Shown here: positions 53,032 to 62,154 of the stretch, in pieces | How the letters are laid out: every line of letters begins with the position of its first letter | How positions within the stretch are numbered: the first letter of the stretch is position 1 | Notes under the pieces: generated by a model | Seen by the model: only the letters and a program-made list of their open reading frames with translations | Databases searched by the model: none | What the model was told of the DNA's origin: nothing | Program-made: the position numbers and the translations under genes | Origin: Pelagibacteraceae bacterium GOM-A1 | GTDB taxonomy: Bacteria; Pseudomonadota; Alphaproteobacteria; Pelagibacterales; Pelagibacteraceae | Assembly: GCA_001704065.1 (NCBI GenBank) | Contig: LHBX01000016.1 | Coordinates: 62,001 to 126,000 of the forward strand | Direction of reading: 5' to 3' | DNA: 64,000 nt

Positions 53032-54795
53032 ATGAAATTATTTTTAATTATTTTTTCACTTATTTTAAGTTCATCAGCTTTAGCAGATAAAATTACCATT
53101 TTACATATAAATGATCATCACTCTCATTTGGAACCAAATAAAAGACTTGATTTAAATTTAGATGGTGAAAAGACGAGAGTTGTATCAGGCGGTTTTCCAT
53201 CTGTCGTAGCAAAATTTAAAGAATTAAAATTAAAAAATGAAAATGTTATCAAGCTTCATGCGGGTGATGCTATTACAGGGACATTATATTACACTCTTTT
53301 CAAGGGCAAAGCAGATGCAGAAATGATGAATCAAATTTGTTTTGATGCTTTCGCTATAGGAAATCATGAATTTGATGATGGTGATAAGAGTTTAGTTGAG
53401 TTTTTAGATTATCTTCATACTGATAAGTGTAAGACTCCAGTTTTGTCAGCAAACATTAAAGCAAAAATAAACTCACCTTTGTCAAAAAAAATTAAACCTT
53501 ACACTATAATCAATAAAGGAAATCAAAAAATTGGAGTAATTGGAATTGTGATCTCAAAAAAAACGAGAGAGTCATCAAATCCAGACGACACAACTTTATT
53601 TTTAGATGAAATTAATTCAGCACAAGAAAATATAAATAAGCTTAAACAACAAGGAATCAATAAGATAATTCTTTTAACTCATTATGGATATAAAAATGAG
53701 ATTAACATGGCTAAACTTCTCACAGATGTTGATGTTATAGTTGGAGGTGATTCTCATAGTCTAACTGGAGATTTCGATAATGTAGGACTAAATTCTAATG
53801 GGGCCTACCCAACTGTAGTCAAAAATAAAAATGAGGAAGATGTTTGTATAGTTACAGCATGGGAATATTCTCAAATTGTTGGAGAACTTAATATCGAGTT
53901 TAATAACGATGGCACCATCAAGTCATGTGATGGAATACCACATATAATGTTAGATGATTCCTTTAAGAGAAAAGATTCAAATGGAAAAAGAGTTGAGATA
54001 GATGGTAATTATAGAGAAGCCGTATACAAGGCTATCGAAGTTAATCCAAATATTTCAATCGTAGAGGCTGACGCACAAGCATCAAAAATATTAGAAAAAT
54101 ACAAAAATGAAGTTAAAGAAAAAAGCAGTGAAGTAATTGGCAGAGTAACTGATGATTTATGTCTTGAAAGAATTCCTGGACAAGGAAAGTCAAAACTTTG
54201 TGATGTATCAAAAACTGAAAAAAATGGATCCGATATTTCGAATATTGTAGCACACGCCTTCAGAGAAATGTCCAAATTAAGTGATATTGCAATTCAAAAT
54301 GGTGGTGGAACAAGAATAGATATAAAAGAAGGCAATATTACAATTGGGGACGCGTATACTTTATTACCTTTCAGTAATACTATTGTAGAATTGAAAATGA
54401 GTGGAGAAGAAATTAAAAATGTTTTGGAAGACTCAATTGATTATGCTTTAACTCCAGATGGTTCTACAGGAGCCTATCCATATGCTGCTGGATTGAGATG
54501 GGATGTTCAAGCAAGCAATAGTAAAGGAAATAGAGTGATAAATTTAGAGTTTAAGGGTAGAACAGACAAGAGTTGGGTAAAGATAAATCCAAGTAAGACT
54601 TATACAGTAGCAACAAATAACTATATTGCAGCTGGTAAAGATGGATATAAAACTTTTGGAATTATATCTAAGCAAGGAAGAGTAGTAAATACATATCTCG
54701 GCTATGCTCAATCTTTTGTAGATTATGTCAAAAAGATAAAAACTTTATCAAAACTTCCCTTGTCAGAATATTCAACTCAATCTTTCACTAAATAA
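53032..54795 (+). CDS. ushA: 5'-nucleotidase / UDP-sugar hydrolase (periplasmic)
   Basis: The 587-residue protein has a signal peptide (cleaved near SSALA), the metallophosphatase motifs ILHINDHHSH, HAGDAITGTLYY, AIGNHEFDDG and LLTHYGYKNE, and a C-terminal 5_nucleotid_C domain (IAIQNGGGTRIDIKEG, LLPFSNTIVELKMSG). It releases phosphate from nucleotides in the periplasm. It lies in the glycerophosphate cluster, after a 199-base gap in which I see no gene. Cyclic phosphodiesterase relatives (CpdB) are less likely by length and motifs. Confidence 0.92.
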   Translation: MKLFLIIFSLILSSSALADKITILHINDHHSHLEPNKRLDLNLDGEKTRVVSGGFPSVVAKFKELKLKNENVIKLHAGDAITGTLYYTLFKGKADAEMMNQICFDAFAIGNHEFDDGDKSLVEFLDYLHTDKCKTPVLSANIKAKINSPLSKKIKPYTIINKGNQKIGVIGIVISKKTRESSNPDDTTLFLDEINSAQENINKLKQQGINKIILLTHYGYKNEINMAKLLTDVDVIVGGDSHSLTGDFDNVGLNSNGAYPTVVKNKNEEDVCIVTAWEYSQIVGELNIEFNNDGTIKSCDGIPHIMLDDSFKRKDSNGKRVEIDGNYREAVYKAIEVNPNISIVEADAQASKILEKYKNEVKEKSSEVIGRVTDDLCLERIPGQGKSKLCDVSKTEKNGSDISNIVAHAFREMSKLSDIAIQNGGGTRIDIKEGNITIGDAYTLLPFSNTIVELKMSGEEIKNVLEDSIDYALTPDGSTGAYPYAAGLRWDVQASNSKGNRVINLEFKGRTDKSWVKINPSKTYTVATNNYIAAGKDGYKTFGIISKQGRVVNTYLGYAQSFVDYVKKIKTLSKLPLSEYSTQSFTK

Positions 54796-54869
54796 TTTAA
54801 ATTTCATATCCTTCCAGCTTGTATTAGTTTTTACTTTTAGAAAAAAAAATTTAGGTATAGACTTAAATT

Positions 54870-56348
54870 GTGAAAAAATTTCTTGTTGCTATTGACCAAG
54901 GCACAACATCAACTAGAGCAATTCTCTTTGATTTAGATGGTAATATAAAATTTACATCCCAGTTTGAATTTAATCAATATTTTCCAAAAAATGGATGGGT
55001 GGAGCATAATCCAAACGAAATTTGGCTTACAACTCTAAAAGCGTTGAAAAAAGTAATAAAAAAAGCATCACTATTAAGAGGAAAAATATTAAGTATAGGA
55101 ATAACTAACCAGAGAGAGACAACTATTCTTTGGAATAAGAAAACAGGAAAACCAGTCTACAACGCAATTGTTTGGCAAGATAGAAGAACCCAAGACTATT
55201 GTGAAGAGTTAAAGAAAAAAAATTATGAAAAAATTTTTAGAAAAAAAACTGGATTATTTATTGACCCATATTTTTCTGCAACTAAAATTAAATGGATACT
55301 AGAAAACGTAAAAAATGTTAAGAAACTTTTAAAATCAAATAATTTATTATTTGGTACTGTTGATACTTTCCTTATTTGGAAACTTACTAATCGGCAACAT
55401 CATTTAACAGAAGCAACTAATGCTTGTAGGACCATGTTATTTAACATTAATAATAATAAATGGGATAAAGAAATCTTAAAAAAACTTAAAATTTCTGAAA
55501 ATATTTTGCCAAAAGTTAAAAATTCAGCTGATAATTTTGGTTTAACAAGTAAGAGAATTGTCGGCAGTGAAATACCAATATCAGCAGTTCTAGGAGACCA
55601 ACAAGCAGCTGCAGTAGGACAGTCATGCTTTGAAAGAGGTTCAGTAAAAAGCACATATGGAACTGGTGCCTTTGTCATAATGAATACTGGTTCAAAAAAA
55701 ATTTATTCTAAAAATAAATTATTAACAACAATATGTTACAGATTGAATGGAAAAAATACTTATGCTCTTGAAGGATCTATTTTTATTGCAGGTGCAGGTG
55801 TACAATGGTTAAGAGATAAATTAAAATTTATTAACAATGCTTTTGATACGGAAACAATTGCTCAATCAAAAAAAAATAATGAGGGTGTATACGTTGTGCC
55901 TGCCTTCAGTGGAATGGGAGCACCTTATTGGAGGCCTGATGCAAGAGGGGTAATAACAGGTTTAACAAGAAATAGTGATTGGAAAACCTTAGTTAGAGCA
56001 GTATTAGAGTCAGTTGCCTATCAAAGTAATGATTTATTTAATGCAATGAAAAAAGATGGTTTAAAACCAACTAAACTTAAGATTGATGGAGGCATGGTAA
56101 AAAACAACTGGTTTTCGCAATTTTTATCTGACATCATAAATATAAATACAGAAAGACCAAAGGTATTAGAAACAACTGGTTTAGGAGTAGCTTTACTAGC
56201 TGGATATCAAATTGGATTATTTAAATCATTATATCAAATCAAGAGGAAATGGAAAAAAGATAAAATTTTTAAGCCTAAAATAAACCGAAAAGTTAGGAAC
56301 GATTTAATAAATGGTTGGAAATTATCAGTTCAGAAAGCTCTATTATAA
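54870..56348 (+). CDS. glpK: Glycerol kinase
   Basis: The 492-residue FGGY kinase has DQGTTSTRAILFD at residues 8-20, GITNQRETTILW, LGDQQAAAVGQ, YGTGAF and GLTRNSDWKTL. The length is normal for GlpK. It phosphorylates glycerol to glycerol-3-phosphate. The start is GTG at 54870, without a good Shine-Dalgarno sequence. GlpD on the other side of the cluster would take its product. Confidence 0.95.
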   Translation: MKKFLVAIDQGTTSTRAILFDLDGNIKFTSQFEFNQYFPKNGWVEHNPNEIWLTTLKALKKVIKKASLLRGKILSIGITNQRETTILWNKKTGKPVYNAIVWQDRRTQDYCEELKKKNYEKIFRKKTGLFIDPYFSATKIKWILENVKNVKKLLKSNNLLFGTVDTFLIWKLTNRQHHLTEATNACRTMLFNINNNKWDKEILKKLKISENILPKVKNSADNFGLTSKRIVGSEIPISAVLGDQQAAAVGQSCFERGSVKSTYGTGAFVIMNTGSKKIYSKNKLLTTICYRLNGKNTYALEGSIFIAGAGVQWLRDKLKFINNAFDTETIAQSKKNNEGVYVVPAFSGMGAPYWRPDARGVITGLTRNSDWKTLVRAVLESVAYQSNDLFNAMKKDGLKPTKLKIDGGMVKNNWFSQFLSDIININTERPKVLETTGLGVALLAGYQIGLFKSLYQIKRKWKKDKIFKPKINRKVRNDLINGWKLSVQKALL

Positions 56349-56378
56349 AAAATACAGATAAAAATTTAATTGTCGTTT

Positions 56379-56933
56379 ATGAAATATATAAATTTTATTC
56401 TTTTATTTTTGCTAAGTATTTTTAATTCAAATTATTCACAGGCTAATGATTTAGTAATAAGCGAACTGCAGAAGGGTGGGAAAATTGTATTTATAAGACA
56501 TTCACTTGCACCAGGAAATGGAGACCCTGACAATATTGATTTAACAAAATGTGATACTCAAAGAAATTTAAATCAAGAGGGCATAGAGCAATCAAAAAAA
56601 ATTGGAAAACTATTTAAAGAAAATAACATTAAAATTGATAAAGTCTTATCTAGTGAATGGTGCAGATGCAAAGATACTGCAAGATTTGCTTTTAATAATT
56701 ATAAAACCTTCAAAGGTTTAAACTCTTTTTATCAAGAGAAGTTTTATAAATATAAAGATGAACAAATCAAAAGATTAAAAAAATTTATATCCAATTGGAA
56801 TAGTGAGAAAAATCTTGTTCTTGTTACTCATTTTGTAGTTATTTCTGAAATGTTAAATTTCAGCACTTCATCAGGTGAAATTGTTGTCATAGATAAAGAT
56901 TATAAATTTATAGGAAGTATAGAAACTATGTAG
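56379..56933 (+). CDS. Exported histidine phosphatase-family protein
   Basis: The 184-residue protein has a signal peptide (cleaved near SQAND). The phosphatase core is FIRHS with Arg40-His41, then SSEWCRCKDTA, and the second histidine His151 in VTHFVVISE. It is likely a periplasmic phosphatase that would add phosphate-release capacity to this cluster. I use the ATG at 56379; a TTG nine bases upstream is rejected. Confidence 0.85.
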   Translation: MKYINFILLFLLSIFNSNYSQANDLVISELQKGGKIVFIRHSLAPGNGDPDNIDLTKCDTQRNLNQEGIEQSKKIGKLFKENNIKIDKVLSSEWCRCKDTARFAFNNYKTFKGLNSFYQEKFYKYKDEQIKRLKKFISNWNSEKNLVLVTHFVVISEMLNFSTSSGEIVVIDKDYKFIGSIETM

Positions 56934-56949
56934 TTCTATTTAGCAAAGT

Positions 56950-57339
56950 TTAAATTGAAGATTTAATAGCATCGTAAATCAACTCTTTAGTTGTTTCACC
57001 TAAACTTCTATAAATTTCTTTATTATTTTCAAAAATTAAAAGTGTAGTTTGAAACTTAACATTTAATAAGTCAGCTATTTCCTTGTTTGTTATATCAAAT
57101 GAAAAATATTCAATATTATCAAAATTTATATCTGACAATGCACCTGTTTCTTTTGCCTGTTTTAAAATTTTCATTTGTCCTGCACAAGACATGCAGTATT
57201 TAACCCAAGAGCTTACAATTACAATCTTTCCATCAGATTGAGCTTTGTCAAATAAATTTTTATCAAATGTTGTTTTTTTTTCTATTGCATTAGCACTTAA
57301 GGAGATCAGACAAAAAATAATAACTAGAATTTTTTTCAT
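56950..57339 (-). CDS. Exported thioredoxin-like protein
   Basis: The 129-residue protein has a signal peptide (cleaved near SANA) and a thioredoxin fold with Cys49-Met-Ser-Cys52 after SSWVKY. The pattern resembles the C-terminal domain of DsbD. It would carry out a periplasmic disulfide exchange. The last strand has FQTTLLIFENN, like the cis-Pro region but with Thr-Thr at the usual Pro place. It is convergent with the phosphatase gene by a 16-base gap. Confidence 0.85.
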   Translation of the reverse strand: MKKILVIIFCLISLSANAIEKKTTFDKNLFDKAQSDGKIVIVSSWVKYCMSCAGQMKILKQAKETGALSDINFDNIEYFSFDITNKEIADLLNVKFQTTLLIFENNKEIYRSLGETTKELIYDAIKSSI

Positions 57340-57431
57340 AATACTTGATACATCAAAAAATTGAAAATTATATTCTTACATACTGAAAATATTGTCGCAA
57401 TTTTAAATTATTTAATTAAGATTAATATTGT

Positions 57432-58286
57432 ATGAAAATTGGATTTATAGGTGTTGGATGGATGGGATTTGGTATTGCAAATAACATTCTTAAAAATAAT
57501 CACGAATTATTTGTAATTGCTAACAAGAACAGAAAGCCAATTGATAGAATAGTTAAAGAGGGTGCAAAAGAAGTTAAATCCTATGAAGAACTTTGTAAAA
57601 ATGGATTAGATGCTTTGTTTTTATGCGTAACGAATTCTCCTATAGCTCATGAAATTGGAAAAAAAATAGTTTCATTACTATCTGATAAAACAATTGTCAT
57701 TGATATTACTACTCATAATCAAAATGGATCTGTTAAAATGGAGCAAATATTAAATGCAAACAATATTCCTTATTTAGAGTGCCCTGTAATGGGAGGTCCT
57801 GTTCAAGCGGAAGAGGGAATACTGGGAGGAATTGTTGGTGGATCTGAGGAAAATTTAAAAAGATCAGAAGAACTTTTAAAATGTTTTTGTAAAAATTATT
57901 ATCATTTTGGTGGGATTGGAAATGGCGCAAAAACAAAATTATTAAATAATTTTCTATCTTTAGGAACAGCAACATATGTAATTGAATTAATAAAAGCTGC
58001 AAAAAAATTAGATATTGATTTAGATAAACTTTATAAGGTAGCTCAATTAGGCTCAGGCAATTCTAATGCTTTAAAGAGAATTTTTGATAAGGTTTTAGAG
58101 GATGATTACACAGGTTTTAAATTTACAGCGACTAATACACTAAAAGATTTAACGTATATCACAGACTTACTAAAAGGCATGGATAATGCAGAGAAATTAT
58201 CAGATTTATCAAAATCATTTTATAAAAAAGCTGTTGATGATGGTGATGGTGAACTTTTTATAAGTGAATTAATAAAAAAAAATTAA
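57432..58286 (+). CDS. 3-hydroxyisobutyrate dehydrogenase-family NAD(P) oxidoreductase
   Basis: The 284-residue protein has IGFIGVGWMGFGIANNI at the start, the substrate motif CPVMGGPVQAEEG near 117-129, and the catalytic Lys169 in KLLNN. The family includes tartronate semialdehyde reductase and 3-hydroxyisobutyrate dehydrogenase. The Arg/Lys patch for the cofactor (ANKNRKP) hints at NADP. The exact hydroxyacid is unknown. Its stop shares TTAA with the small minus-strand gene that follows. Confidence 0.88.
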   Translation: MKIGFIGVGWMGFGIANNILKNNHELFVIANKNRKPIDRIVKEGAKEVKSYEELCKNGLDALFLCVTNSPIAHEIGKKIVSLLSDKTIVIDITTHNQNGSVKMEQILNANNIPYLECPVMGGPVQAEEGILGGIVGGSEENLKRSEELLKCFCKNYYHFGGIGNGAKTKLLNNFLSLGTATYVIELIKAAKKLDIDLDKLYKVAQLGSGNSNALKRIFDKVLEDDYTGFKFTATNTLKDLTYITDLLKGMDNAEKLSDLSKSFYKKAVDDGDGELFISELIKKN

Positions 58287-58462
58287 TCTTTTTTTTCTTC
58301 TTTTTCTTTTTCAGCAAAGAATAAAGCGATCGCAAATAAAGTTGTCCATGCAATTCCTAACAAAGCTTTTGGACTAGTTTCAGCACTCCATATATCTAAA
58401 AAGATTGCACCTAATGCAAGACCGACGAGATAAATAACAATTGCAATATTTGTTTTGCTCAT
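58283..58462 (-). CDS. Small two-span membrane protein (59 aa), hypothetical
   Basis: The ATG at 58462 opens a 59-codon frame filling most of the 253-base gap before tRNA-Leu. The product has two membrane helices (about residues 5-23 and 34-50) and a highly charged Lys/Glu C-terminal tail. The WS and GIAWT motifs between the helices are protein-like. The TAA shares TTAA with the convergent stop. Confidence 0.6.
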   Translation of the reverse strand: MSKTNIAIVIYLVGLALGAIFLDIWSAETSPKALLGIAWTTLFAIALFFAEKEKEEKKD

Positions 58463-58497
58463 ATCAATTAAGCTAATGTTTTACACTATTATTCTAA

Positions 58498-58526
58498 TTG
58501 GACAATTATAAACAATCATATATAAA
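58498..58526 (+). promoter_or_regulatory. Sigma-70-like promoter for tRNA-Leu and tig
   Basis: TTGGAC at 58498-58503 and TATAAA at 58521-58526 are 17 bases apart. The start of transcription would be near 58533, about seven bases before the tRNA. No other promoter-like gap is present before tig. Confidence 0.5.
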
Positions 58527-58539
58527 GCACCAATAATTT

Positions 58540-58624
58540 GGGCGAGTGGCGGAATTGGTAGACGCGTTGGTCTTAGGAACCAATAGTGCAAACTGTGAAG
58601 GTTCGAGTCCTTTCTCGCCTACCA
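58540..58624 (+). tRNA. tRNA-Leu(TAG)
   Basis: The 85-base tRNA has an encoded CCA (58622-58624) and anticodon TAG at 58574-58576 in the loop CTTAGGA on the stem TTGGT/ACCAA. The acceptor stem is GGGCGAG/CTCGCCT with a G-U first pair. A long variable arm follows, as in class II tRNAs. The T-loop is TTCGAGT. The tig start codon is only 6 bases after the CCA. Confidence 0.95.
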
Positions 58625-58630
58625 TAATTT

Positions 58631-60100
58631 ATGAAAGTAACAGTAGAAAATAAAAAAGGTTTAGAAAAAGATATAAAAGTTTTTATCGATAAAAAAACTA
58701 TATCTGGATATCTCGAAGAAAAATACGAAGAGATAAAAAAAGATGTTGTTTTAAAAGGATTTAGACCAGGCAAAGTTCCTACAGAAATTTTAAAAAGACA
58801 ATTTGGAAAAGCTGTATATGGAGAAGTAATAGATAAAGTATTAAAAGATACAACAACAAAAGCTCTTGAGGATAATAAAATTAAACCAGCTGGTCAGCCT
58901 AAAATTGATTTAAAATCGTTTGGTGAAGGAAAAGATCTTGAATACACAATTTCTGTAACAGAATTACCCAATGTTGAAGTTGGATCATTAAAAGATTTAA
59001 AGGTAGACGAGTACGTTGTTAAAATCGATCCTAAAGAAACAGATAAAAGAATTAATCAAATAGCTAAAACACAGAAAAATTTTAAAGATGCTGAAGAAAG
59101 TTATGCGGCTAAAGTGGGTGACTTAGTTGTTTTTGATTATAAAGCAACAGTTGATGGTAATGATTTTAAAGGAAATGAAGGAAAAAATACTCAATTAGAA
59201 CTTGGAAAAGATTTATTTATTAAAGGATTTGATAAGCAATTAGAAGGTGTCAAAAATAAACAAGATAAAAAAGTAGAAGTTAAATTACCAGAAAATTTTC
59301 CAGAGAAAGATGTTGCTAACAAATCTGCAGTATTTGAATGTAAAATTACAGCTGTAAAAAAACCTGAAGAGACAAAAATTGATGATAATTTTGCAAAAAA
59401 TTTAGGAGCAAAAGATTTAAATAATTTAAAAGAATTAATATCTAAACAAATCAATGATGAATTTAAAAATTCATTAGAAATGATTTCAAAAAAACAAATT
59501 TTAGAACAAATTGAAAAACAGAAACTTGATCAATTACCAGCGAATCTCATTGAACAAGAAGTAAATTTATTAGCTCAAGGTATGAAGGAAGAAGAAAAGA
59601 AAAAAAATATGAAATACTTCGAGGAACAAGCCAAAAAAAGAATTAAAACTGGTTTAATTCTAAATGCATTTGGTGAAAAAAATAAAATTAAAGTAACCCA
59701 AGAAGAGTTAAATGCAGAAATACAAAAACAATTTAGAATGATGCCTGGACAAGAAAAAATGGTTAAAGAATATTATGAGAAAAATCCAGGAGCGATAGAG
59801 AGTTTAAGAGGATCTATTTATGAAGAAAAGATAATTGCTGAACTTAAAAAAATTGCAAAAGTAAATAAAAAAGAAATTAGCAAAGAAGAAGCTGAAAAAA
59901 TATTAAAAGAAGAAAATGAAAAAAATCTAAAAGAGCAAGAGAAATTAGCAAAACTATCCGAAGGCGCTGATGATAAAGTAAAAAAGAAAGAAGAAGTTAA
60001 GTCAGAAGATAAAAAAGAAAAGAAAACAGCTAAACCAGCTAAAGCTCCAAAAAAAGTAGCAAAAAAAACTAAATCAACAAAAAAAGTTAGCAAAAAGTAA
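58631..60100 (+). CDS. tig: Trigger factor with basic C-terminal extension
   Basis: The 489-residue chaperone has the ribosome-docking loop GFRPGKVP at 43-50, an FKBP-type prolyl isomerase domain (about 150-235) and the SurA-like helical C-terminal domain. It guides nascent chains at the ribosome. The last 50 residues are a Lys/Ala/Pro-rich tail (KKTAKPAKAPKKVAKKTKST) that exceeds the usual family length of about 430. The start lies 6 bases after tRNA-Leu, without Shine-Dalgarno, so the tRNA processing event would free a near-leaderless mRNA. clpP follows after 31 bases. Confidence 0.95.
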   Translation: MKVTVENKKGLEKDIKVFIDKKTISGYLEEKYEEIKKDVVLKGFRPGKVPTEILKRQFGKAVYGEVIDKVLKDTTTKALEDNKIKPAGQPKIDLKSFGEGKDLEYTISVTELPNVEVGSLKDLKVDEYVVKIDPKETDKRINQIAKTQKNFKDAEESYAAKVGDLVVFDYKATVDGNDFKGNEGKNTQLELGKDLFIKGFDKQLEGVKNKQDKKVEVKLPENFPEKDVANKSAVFECKITAVKKPEETKIDDNFAKNLGAKDLNNLKELISKQINDEFKNSLEMISKKQILEQIEKQKLDQLPANLIEQEVNLLAQGMKEEEKKKNMKYFEEQAKKRIKTGLILNAFGEKNKIKVTQEELNAEIQKQFRMMPGQEKMVKEYYEKNPGAIESLRGSIYEEKIIAELKKIAKVNKKEISKEEAEKILKEENEKNLKEQEKLAKLSEGADDKVKKKEEVKSEDKKEKKTAKPAKAPKKVAKKTKSTKKVSKK

Positions 60101-60131
60101 TCACAAGTTGTATAAGTAAATCGAATCACTT

Positions 60132-60743
60132 ATGACAACAAAAATTCCAGAACATCTAAGTACTTTAATACCAATGGTAGTTGAACAATCAAGCCGTGGT
60201 GAAAGAGCTTATGATATTTATTCAAGATTATTAAAAGAGAGAATTGTTTTCGTCGTTGGACCAATTAATGATGCAGTTGCATCTTTGGTTACTGCTCAAT
60301 TATTATTTTTAGAGTCTGAAGATCCAAAAAAAGAAATTTCTTTATACATAAATAGTCCAGGTGGCTTGGTTACAGCTGGATTGGGAATTTATGACACGAT
60401 GCAATATATTAAACCTGAGGTCAGCACATTATGTATTGGTCAAGCTGCAAGTATGGGATCATTTTTGTTAGCTGCAGGATCAAAAGGGAAAAGATTATCT
60501 TTGCCTAATTCAAGAATAATGGTTCACCAACCATCTGCAGGTTTTCAAGGTCAAGCAACAGATATAGAAATTCATGCTAATGAGGTTATGTCTTTAAAAA
60601 AAAGATTAAATGAAATTTATTCTAAACACACAGGTAAGTCTGTTGATCAAATTAAAGAAGCTCTTGAGAGAGACAATTTTATGACTCCAGATAACGCGAA
60701 AGATTTTGGTTTGATCGATAAAGTAGTGGAAAAGAGAGAGTGA
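60132..60743 (+). CDS. clpP: ATP-dependent Clp protease proteolytic subunit
   Basis: The 203-residue protein has the serine protease triad Ser107 (GQAASMGS), His132 (MVHQPSAG) and Asp181 (ERDNFM). The N-terminal [20 protein letters not shown] is usual. It forms the barrel that degrades proteins unfolded by ClpX. It is in the standard order tig-clpP-clpX-lon. Confidence 0.97.
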   Translation: MTTKIPEHLSTLIPMVVEQSSRGERAYDIYSRLLKERIVFVVGPINDAVASLVTAQLLFLESEDPKKEISLYINSPGGLVTAGLGIYDTMQYIKPEVSTLCIGQAASMGSFLLAAGSKGKRLSLPNSRIMVHQPSAGFQGQATDIEIHANEVMSLKKRLNEIYSKHTGKSVDQIKEALERDNFMTPDNAKDFGLIDKVVEKRE

Positions 60744-60832
60744 ACAACAATATATAGTTTATTCACAACCTATACTTGATTAAGAAGCAATCTTTGTAAT
60801 AAAGTATTAAAATTGATTCGTTATAAAAAAAC

Positions 60833-62095
60833 ATGAGCAACAATAATAAAAATATTCTTTACTGTTCTTTCTGCGGAAAGAGTCAACACGAAGTCAGAAA
60901 ATTAATTGCCGGACCAACAGTTTTTATTTGTGATGAGTGTGTTGAATTATGCATGGACATCATCAAAGAAGAAAGCAAAGATACTTTTGTAAAACATCAA
61001 GATGGATTGCCATCACCTAAAGAAATTTGTGCAGTTCTAGATGATTATGTAATTGGACAAGATCATGCAAAAAAAGTTTTATCAGTTGCAGTTCACAATC
61101 ATTATAAAAGACTAAACTACGAAAATAAAACAAGCAAAAACGTAGAGCTTTCAAAATCAAATATTTTATTATTGGGACCAACAGGATGTGGAAAAACGTT
61201 ACTTGCTCAAACGCTAGCAAGAATATTAGACGTGCCATTCACAATGGCAGATGCAACTACATTGACAGAAGCTGGTTATGTTGGTGAAGATGTTGAAAAT
61301 ATAATATTAAAATTATTACAAGCAGCAGATTATAATGTTGAAAAAGCTCAGCGAGGAATTGTTTATATTGATGAGGTGGATAAAATAAGTAGAAAATCAG
61401 AAAACCCTTCAATTACAAGAGATGTTTCGGGTGAGGGAGTTCAACAGGCTTTATTAAAAATAATGGAAGGAACTGTTGCTAGTGTACCTCCTCAAGGTGG
61501 AAGAAAACATCCACAGCAAGAATTTTTACAAGTAGATACAACTAACATTTTATTTATATGTGGTGGTGCGTTCGCAGGTTTAGATAAAATAATTTCACAA
61601 AGAGACAAAGGTTCATCTATTGGTTTTGGTGCTGAGGTTAAAAGTTTAGAGGACAAAAAAGTAGGAGAGTGGATGAAAAATCTTGAGCCAGAAGACTTAT
61701 TAAAATATGGATTGATACCAGAATTTGTAGGAAGACTTCCAATAACAGCTACTTTAGATGATCTTGATGAAAAATCTTTAGTTAAAATTTTATTAGAGCC
61801 AAAAAATTCTCTAATTAAACAATACCAAGAGCTATTTAAATTAGAGGGAGTAAAACTTACTTTTAAAGATCAATCAGTAAAAGATATTGCAAACAAAGCT
61901 ATATCTAAAAAAACTGGAGCAAGAGGGCTGAGGTCGATTCTAGAAAATATTTTATTAAAAACAATGTTTGATTTACCCAGCCAAGATAATATTGAGGAAG
62001 TTATAATTGATTCTGGTGCGGCGAAAGGTGTATCAGCGCCTGTTATTGTTCATTCGAAGAACAAAACCAAAACTGATAAGACTTCAGCAGCATAA
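60833..62095 (+). CDS. clpX: ATP-dependent Clp protease ATP-binding subunit ClpX
   Basis: The 420-residue AAA+ unfoldase has the zinc finger Cys11, Cys14, Cys33, Cys36, Walker A GPTGCGKT at 115-122, Walker [11 protein letters not shown] and the pore loop GYVGED. It delivers substrates to ClpP. The 89-base gap after clpP has AT-rich DNA in which a separate weak promoter is possible. Length and motifs are normal. Confidence 0.97.
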   Translation: MSNNNKNILYCSFCGKSQHEVRKLIAGPTVFICDECVELCMDIIKEESKDTFVKHQDGLPSPKEICAVLDDYVIGQDHAKKVLSVAVHNHYKRLNYENKTSKNVELSKSNILLLGPTGCGKTLLAQTLARILDVPFTMADATTLTEAGYVGEDVENIILKLLQAADYNVEKAQRGIVYIDEVDKISRKSENPSITRDVSGEGVQQALLKIMEGTVASVPPQGGRKHPQQEFLQVDTTNILFICGGAFAGLDKIISQRDKGSSIGFGAEVKSLEDKKVGEWMKNLEPEDLLKYGLIPEFVGRLPITATLDDLDEKSLVKILLEPKNSLIKQYQELFKLEGVKLTFKDQSVKDIANKAISKKTGARGLRSILENILLKTMFDLPSQDNIEEVIIDSGAAKGVSAPVIVHSKNKTKTDKTSAA

Positions 62096-62154
62096 TTTCG
62101 CGTTAATAAACCATAATTTCCTATTGCATTATAAAATATAATATCCATATTTCT

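Noticed and set aside
52818-54840. Similar sequences ATCCTTCCAG...TTTTTA at 52818 and near 54808
   Set aside because: The first is coding DNA (end of the 2H gene) and the match is partial, so it is probably chance in AT-rich DNA.
59818-60129. 103-residue minus-strand frame rich in Phe and Ser
   Set aside because: It is the antisense of the lysine-rich trigger factor tail (AAA/AAG read as TTT/CTT).
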